Source: Candidatus Omnitrophota bacterium (GTDB lineage: Bacteria > Omnitrophota > Gorgyraeia > Aquiviventales > Aquiviventaceae). From it: a stretch of DNA of 22,749 nucleotides. The notes beneath the pieces are model-generated. The model saw nothing but the letters and a program-made list of their open reading frames with translations. It was not told where the DNA came from and made no database searches. The position numbers and the translations under genes were made by a program. Shown here piece by piece: positions 19,022-22,749 of the stretch; the first letter of the stretch is position 1; each line of letters starts with the position of its first letter. The stretch spans positions 1 to 22,749 of the forward strand of contig JACPSQ010000071.1 in the NCBI GenBank assembly GCA_016193195.1, in the 5' to 3' direction.

Positions 19022-21202
19022 ATGAAAGTTCCGGTTGAGTGGTTGAAAGAGTACGTGACGGTGCGGCTGTCGCCGAAGGCGCTGGCTGAGCGACTGACGA
19101 TGGCCGGCCTCGAGGTCGTCGCCATCCACGACGCGGACGGAGGGCCGGTCCTGGATCTTGAGATCACGCCGAACCGAGCCGATTGCCTCTCCATCATCGG
19201 CATCGCGCGCGAGGTCGCGGCGATCACAGGGCAGCGGCCGAAACTTCCGACGGCTGTTCGTAGTTCATTGTTCAGTGTTCGTAGCAAACGCCAACACCGA
19301 ACACTGAACACCGAACACCGAACAGAGGTGAAGATTCGGATTGAGGATCGCGCGGGCTGCTCGCGGTACATCGGCCGGCTCATCGACGGGGTGAAGATCG
19401 GGCCGTCGCCGGATTGGATGCAGCGACGGCTCCTGGCGTGCGGCGCGCGGCCCATCAACAACGTCGTGGACATCACGAACTACGTGTTGTTGGAGTCCGG
19501 TCAGCCACTTCATGCGTTTGATTTCGACCGGCTCACACAGGGCACGATCCTCGTGCGACGCGCACAGCCGAAGGAACCCATCACCACCCTGGACGGGACG
19601 TCACGGACGCTCTCCGCAGACATGCTGGTCATCGCGGATGCGAAGCACTCAGTTGCGGTGGCCGGTGTGATGGGAGGCCTGGGCAGCGAGGTCACGCTGA
19701 CGACGCGCAACGTCCTGCTTGAGAGCGCGCTCTTCGATCCCACGACCGTGCGCCGCACGGCGAGGGCGTTAGGGATGAGCAGCGAATCGTCCTACCGGTT
19801 TGAGCGCGGGGTGGATCCGGTGGGGGTCGAAACCGCGTCGGCGCACGCGGCCTCGCTCATCGTCAAGCTGGCAGGCGGCTCGCTGCGCCAGGTGCTTGAT
19901 GTGGGCGCCAGGCCGCCGAAGCGGACGGCGATTTCCCTTGAGGCCGCGCGAGCCAGCCGGTGGCTCGGGATCCGGCGATCGCCCGCAGAGATCCGCACAG
20001 CCCTCGCCCGCCTTTCGTGCCACGTGGTCTCGCGCGGGACTGAAGACATCCTGCAGGTCAGCGTCCCGTCCTTCCGGCGGGATCTCGCGCAGGACGTGGA
20101 CCTCTATGAGGAGCTCGCGCGGATTGGCGGGTACGATCGGATCCCATCAAGCCTCCCGATTGGTCCGCTGGCGGGTTCGAGTCCTCAGTCCGAAGACACT
20201 GAGCGCTTCCAGCAGCTCCGATCGTTGCGGTGTCTCTGCGCCGGTCTTGGGCTCACCGAAGCGATCACATGGGGCTTGGTGTCGGAGGCGGATCTCTCTC
20301 GCTGCGGGTACACTGCGGCTCAGTCGGTTCGTCTGGCCAATCCCCTGAGCCAGGACCACGCGTATCTGCGGCCTTCGCTGCTGATGGGCTTGCTGCAGGC
20401 GGTTCGCCGCAACCACACGCAGGGCGAAAGCGGTGTGCGTCTCTTTGAGGTCGGCAACGTGATGCCGTCTGGGGCCCGCGAGGAGGATAGTCGGTTGGGT
20501 TTTGTCATCTCAGGCTTGTGGGTGCGCGATTGGCACGCCAAAGACGTGTGCGATTTCTTCCGGCTCAAAGGGCTGATCGAAGCGATCACCGATCGGTTCT
20601 GCCGCAGCGCCGCGCGGTTTGTGGAGCCCCCCGGGAAAGCCCGGGACACCAACCCCCACCCCACAAGGGGGGCGACATCCCGCACCCCCGGACAAGTCCG
20701 TGGCTCGTTATGCGGGGTCGAAGCGCCCCGCCCGTGGGCCGATCCGAGCCAGAGCACGTCGGTGAAGCTGGACGGCTGTGACGTTGGGGAGGCCGGACGC
20801 GTGTATCGGGCCATCACGGAAGCGTTGGACATCGAGCAGGACGTGTGGTTCGCGGAGCTCTCCGCCAACGCGCTGGTAGCCGCCGCCTCTCGATCCCCGA
20901 TCGCGGTGAGCGCACCCACAGTCTTCCCCCCCGTCAAACGGGATCTCTCGGTGCTCTTGGACGAGGGGAGCCCCTATGAGGCCGTCTTCCACGCCATCTG
21001 CGAGATCGGTGGGAATCTCACCAGCCGCGTCGAGCTGATCGACCGCTACGCAGGCCCTGCCATCCCTGCAGGGAAGTACAGCCTCACCTTTGCCATCGAG
21101 TATCGTGAGGCCACCCGCACCCTCACCGCGTCCGAGGTGGATGCGCTCCACCAGCGCATCGGCCAGACGCTGACGGGCCGCTTCAACGCCCGGCTGCGCT
21201 GA
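19022..21202 (+). CDS. pheT: phenylalanyl-tRNA synthetase beta subunit, short form with two in-frame insertions
   Basis: Beta subunit of PheRS. 726 residues starting MKVPVEWLKEYVTVRLSPKALAERLTMAGLEV, followed almost at once by LEITPNRADCLSIIGIAREVA. The ~110-residue EMAP/OB-type tRNA-binding domain that normally lies between these two blocks is absent. The B3/B4 editing module (NVVDITNYVLLESGQPLHAFD), B5 and the C-terminal anticodon-binding fold (FPPVKRDLSVLLDEG to GRFNARLR) are present. Two segments not expected in the family are inserted in frame: about 24 residues from a heptad array (19255-19324) and about 39 Pro/Gly/Arg-rich residues from a GC-rich palindromic block (about 20627-20743). 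Both lie in likely surface linkers. Confidence 0.95.
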   Translation: MKVPVEWLKEYVTVRLSPKALAERLTMAGLEVVAIHDADGGPVLDLEITPNRADCLSIIGIAREVAAITGQRPKLPTAVRSSLFSVRSKRQHRTLNTEHRTEVKIRIEDRAGCSRYIGRLIDGVKIGPSPDWMQRRLLACGARPINNVVDITNYVLLESGQPLHAFDFDRLTQGTILVRRAQPKEPITTLDGTSRTLSADMLVIADAKHSVAVAGVMGGLGSEVTLTTRNVLLESALFDPTTVRRTARALGMSSESSYRFERGVDPVGVETASAHAASLIVKLAGGSLRQVLDVGARPPKRTAISLEAARASRWLGIRRSPAEIRTALARLSCHVVSRGTEDILQVSVPSFRRDLAQDVDLYEELARIGGYDRIPSSLPIGPLAGSSPQSEDTERFQQLRSLRCLCAGLGLTEAITWGLVSEADLSRCGYTAAQSVRLANPLSQDHAYLRPSLLMGLLQAVRRNHTQGESGVRLFEVGNVMPSGAREEDSRLGFVISGLWVRDWHAKDVCDFFRLKGLIEAITDRFCRSAARFVEPPGKARDTNPHPTRGATSRTPGQVRGSLCGVEAPRPWADPSQSTSVKLDGCDVGEAGRVYRAITEALDIEQDVWFAELSANALVAAASRSPIAVSAPTVFPPVKRDLSVLLDEGSPYEAVFHAICEIGGNLTSRVELIDRYAGPAIPAGKYSLTFAIEYREATRTLTASEVDALHQRIGQTLTGRFNARLR
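19255..19324. repeat. heptad palindromic array 7, in frame inside pheT
   Basis: Left arm 19255-19281 (TGTTCAG/TGTTCGT heptamers) and right arm 19298-19324 (ACACCGA heptamers) are reverse complements at 23 of 27 positions. The array codes for about 24 residues between KLP and VKIRIE of PheT without a stop or frameshift. Confidence 0.85.
20627..20743. repeat. GC-rich palindromic block, in frame inside pheT
   Basis: CCCGGG-AAAG-CCCGGG near 20629-20645, opposing runs CCCCAC and GGGGGG around 20655-20670, and GCGGGG/CCCCGC at 20712-20731 make a series of small hairpins. It is translated as about 39 Pro/Gly/Arg-rich residues absent from other PheT proteins. It probably belongs to the same broad class as the yicC and gmk C-run/G-run palindromes. 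Confidence 0.5.
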
Positions 21203-21215
21203 TTTTCAAAACTAC

Positions 21216-21244
21216 TTGCAGGTTCGGCCCGCGCGTGATAGAGT
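21216..21244 (+). promoter_or_regulatory. candidate promoter after pheT
   Basis: TTGCAG (21216), 17-bp spacer, TAGAGT (21239). It would start an RNA near 21251 that leads into the structured region at 21290-21435. Confidence 0.4.
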
Positions 21245-21289
21245 AACATCCGCCCTGTGCTGCGCGTGAGGTTCCAGTCAACGTGAGCC

Positions 21290-21435
21290 AACACCACGTG
21301 ACCGGGAAACCGGCTTCCGTTGGGGCAAGCCTGCCCAGATTCGCCAGGGACGCAAGACCCCTCCGGAGAGGTTACCCACCTATTTGAGGTTGGGTTCAGC
21401 GTGGACGGAACCCACGGCAGCTACGGGGCGTTTTC
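21290..21435 (+). ncRNA. structured leader, candidate riboswitch (weak c-di-GMP-I-like core)
   Basis: The pheT-antitoxin gap (312 bp) holds no gene but has clear RNA structure. GGGG (21322) pairs CCCC (21358), enclosing CCTG/CAGG, with internal-loop strands CAAG and GACGCAAGA. This recalls the GGCAAACC...GGGACGCAAAGCC core of c-di-GMP-I (GEMM) riboswitches. Downstream, ACCCACC (21374) can pair with GGTTGGGT (21388), or TGGGTTC (21391) can pair with GAACCCA (21408); the two hairpins exclude each other, as in an expression platform. The segment ends in GGGGCGTTTTCTTT. GNRA loop and tetraloop receptor typical of GEMM are not seen, so the class is uncertain. The toxin-antitoxin promoter lies downstream of it. 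Confidence 0.4.
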
Positions 21436-21461
21436 TTTCCCCAGAGGTAATACTTAGCAAT

Positions 21462-21492
21462 ACTTGTATATTCAAGTAAGATGTGCTAGACT
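21462..21492 (+). promoter_or_regulatory. toxin-antitoxin promoter with operator palindrome
   Basis: TTGTAT (21464), 17-bp spacer, TAGACT (21487). The -35 box lies inside ACTTG-TATATT-CAAGT (21462-21477), an inverted repeat in an AT-rich island. That is where a ribbon-helix-helix antitoxin would bind to repress its own operon. Confidence 0.55.
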
Positions 21493-21514
21493 CGCCGTGA
21501 GGAGGGAGACGACG

Positions 21515-21733
21515 ATGAAGGCGATGAGTCTCAAACTGGAAGACCGGCAATTAAAGTTGCTCGAACAGGTTTCGCGCGCAACCCGCATCCCCAAATCCTC
21601 GCTGGTGCGCAAGGGCATTGAGCTGATCCTGCTGCAGGTGAAGGAAGACGTCCTCTCGCCCGATTTCCGGCGCGAGGTTGACGCGCTCCTCAGGCAAGAC
21701 CACGAACTGTTGAAGCGATTGGCGAAGGCGTGA
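21515..21733 (+). CDS. ribbon-helix-helix (CopG-like) antitoxin
   Basis: 72-residue protein starting MKAMSLKLEDRQLKLLEQVS, then RATRIPKSSLVRKGIELIL, a typical RHH DNA-binding fold: beta strand (MSLKL) followed by two helices with the I-P-K-S-S-L-V turn. The C-terminal acidic/helical tail (EVDALLRQDHELLKRL) probably binds the toxin. A strong Shine-Dalgarno (GAGGAGGGA, about 8 nt upstream) fixes the ATG at 21515. It overlaps the Doc gene by 4 nt (GTGA), and the operator palindrome upstream suggests autorepression by the pair. Confidence 0.85.
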   Translation: MKAMSLKLEDRQLKLLEQVSRATRIPKSSLVRKGIELILLQVKEDVLSPDFRREVDALLRQDHELLKRLAKA

Positions 21734-22116
21734 ACTATCTCTATCCCAAGCAGGTCATCTACCTCTACCGGCAAATCATCCAGCAGAGCGGCGGGACCGT
21801 CGGTCTGCGGGATGAAGGGCTTCTGGAGTCAGCTGTCTATCGTCCTCAGGCGTCGTTCGGCGGACAGGATCTCTACCAGGACCTGTTCAGTAAGGCGGCC
21901 GCGCTGGGGCATTCGCTCATCTCGAATCACCCCTTTGTGGACGGCAACAAACGAGTCGGGTTTGAAGCGATGCGGTTGATGCTGAGGCTGAACGGCTACG
22001 ACATCCGGGCGTCGCTGGAGGCAAAATTCGACTTCGTGATGGATGTTGCGCAGGGGAAACGGACCGAGCAGGCGATCGCCGATTGGCTCAAGCAGCACAG
22101 CCGCCCGCACCGGTAA
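21730..22116 (+). CDS. doc: Fic/Doc-family death-on-curing toxin
   Basis: 128-residue Doc-like protein with GTG start. The Fic motif HPFVDGNKRVGFEAM is complete: catalytic His, phosphate-binding Asp/Gly/Asn/Lys/Arg. The N-terminus LYPKQVIYLYRQII and GLRDEGLLESAVYRPQASFGGQDLY match the Doc subfamily. Known Doc phosphorylates EF-Tu using ATP and halts translation; the substrate here is inferred from family. It is coupled by a 4-nt overlap to the RHH antitoxin, in place of the Phd antitoxin of phage P1. Confidence 0.93.
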   Translation: MNYLYPKQVIYLYRQIIQQSGGTVGLRDEGLLESAVYRPQASFGGQDLYQDLFSKAAALGHSLISNHPFVDGNKRVGFEAMRLMLRLNGYDIRASLEAKFDFVMDVAQGKRTEQAIADWLKQHSRPHR

Positions 22117-22119
22117 CTG

Positions 22120-22176
22120 TACCGGGTACGAAAGGGACACGTACGGAGGAGTAACCTGTCCCCTCGGAACCCGGTA
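22120..22176. repeat. two-tier REP-like palindrome after doc
   Basis: Outer stem TACCGGGT (22120) with ACCCGGTA (22169), inner stem GGGACA (22134) with TGTCCC (22157). TTTT follows shortly after (about 22180), so it could also terminate doc transcription. The GGGACA...ACCTGTCCCC layout resembles REP sequences mobilised by TnpA-REP enzymes in other genomes; no transposase is in the window. Confidence 0.6.
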
Positions 22177-22203
22177 CGGTTTTCCGAGTGATTGAGGTGG
22201 GTG

Positions 22204-22749
22204 ATGGAAGCGAGGGATTTGTTTGAGGGGGAAGGGAGCGAGCCGGCGGCAACACCGGAGCCGCTGGCGGTCAGGATGCGGCCGCGGACGCTTGCGGAGT
22301 TCGTCGGCCAGACGCACATCGTCGGGCCGGGGAAGCTCCTGCGGCGGGCGGTTGAAGCTGACCGGATCACTTCTCTAATCCTCTACGGGCCGCCGGGAAC
22401 CGGCAAGACGGCCCTCGCTCACATCATCGCCCACGCCACGCACGCCCACTTCGAGTGGCTCAACGCGACCTCCGCCGGGGTGAGCGAGCTGCGCGAGGTG
22501 ATCGTTCGGGCGAAGGAGCGCGTGCGCCTCGACGGCCGCAGGACAATCCTCTTCATCGATGAGATCCACCGGTTCAACAAGGCCCAGCAGGACGTCCTGA
22601 TGCCGGATGTCGAGCAGGGCAACCCCATCCTGATCGGCGCGACGACATTTAACCCGTTCTTTGCCATCGTGTCAGCGCTCCTCTCGCGCTCGCTCGTGTG
22701 CGAGCTCAAGCCGCTGGTGCCGGAGGACGTTCGGATACTCCTCCAACGC
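22204..22749 (+). CDS. rarA: replication-associated recombination protein RarA/MgsA (3' end outside window)
   Basis: AAA+ ATPase of the clamp-loader clade that acts at stalled replication forks. The first 182 codons show RPRTLAEFVGQTHIVGPGKLLRRAV, Walker A LYGPPGTGKTALA, LNATSAGVSELREVI, Walker B TILFIDEIHRFNKAQQD and sensor 1 IGATTFNPFF, with LLSRSLV. This is the RarA pattern ('GATTENPsF.....LlSR'), with F for E at one position. ATG at 22204 follows a GAGGTGG site; GTG at 22201 is an alternative. The first ~20 residues are low in complexity. The gene runs off the right edge. Confidence 0.94.
   Translation, partial: MEARDLFEGEGSEPAATPEPLAVRMRPRTLAEFVGQTHIVGPGKLLRRAVEADRITSLILYGPPGTGKTALAHIIAHATHAHFEWLNATSAGVSELREVIVRAKERVRLDGRRTILFIDEIHRFNKAQQDVLMPDVEQGNPILIGATTFNPFFAIVSALLSRSLVCELKPLVPEDVRILLQR

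Noticed and set aside
18289..19476. 395-codon minus-strand frame opposite pheS/pheT
   Set aside because: Antisense shadow spanning two real genes and a heptad array; low-complexity composition.

Overview
This is a bacterial chromosomal replication-origin region with high GC content. On the left, the minus strand carries gyrB (cut by the window edge), a small unknown gene, a DciA-type helicase-loader gene, dnaN and dnaA. On the right, the plus strand carries rpmH, rnpA, yidD, yidC, parA and parB. Transcription diverges from dnaA/rpmH as expected around an oriC. Candidate DnaA boxes, an AT-rich stretch and two perfect parS palindromes support this. The gene order, a compact ThrS without TGS domain, a PheT without the EMAP-type tRNA-binding domain and a short PVC-style pseudopilin point to a high-GC member of Omnitrophota or a related PVC-side lineage. 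That assignment is inference.

From 8.2 to 12.9 kb lies a housekeeping block: ndk, yicC (frameshifted), remA/DUF370, gmk, rpoZ, separate coaC and coaB genes, and a type II secretion/pilin-like pseudopilin. From 12.9 to 14.7 kb is an accessory region. It holds tRNA-Cys, tRNA-Leu and tRNA-Val, several tRNA fragments (one tRNA-Cys sits inside the remains of another tRNA-like gene), and an overlapping DUF6922/AbiEii-type pair. From 14.7 to 21.2 kb is the translation operon thrS-infC-rpmI-rplT-pheS-pheT, with infC probably starting at CTG and pheS carrying an internal deletion with frameshift. After pheT come a structured leader that may be a riboswitch, a ribbon-helix-helix/Doc toxin-antitoxin pair, a REP-like palindrome and the start of rarA.

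The most unusual signal is a family of seven arrays with a strict 7-bp period. Most fold back on themselves as imperfect inverted repeats, and most loci use their own heptamer. They lie between operon genes, often within about 5-12 nt of a start codon that lacks a Shine-Dalgarno site; one is inserted in frame inside pheT, and two near-identical ones flank the tRNA-Val/AbiEii block. A second class of C-run/G-run palindromes is inserted in frame in yicC and probably in gmk and pheT. Together they suggest active, divergent small palindromic elements invading core operons.
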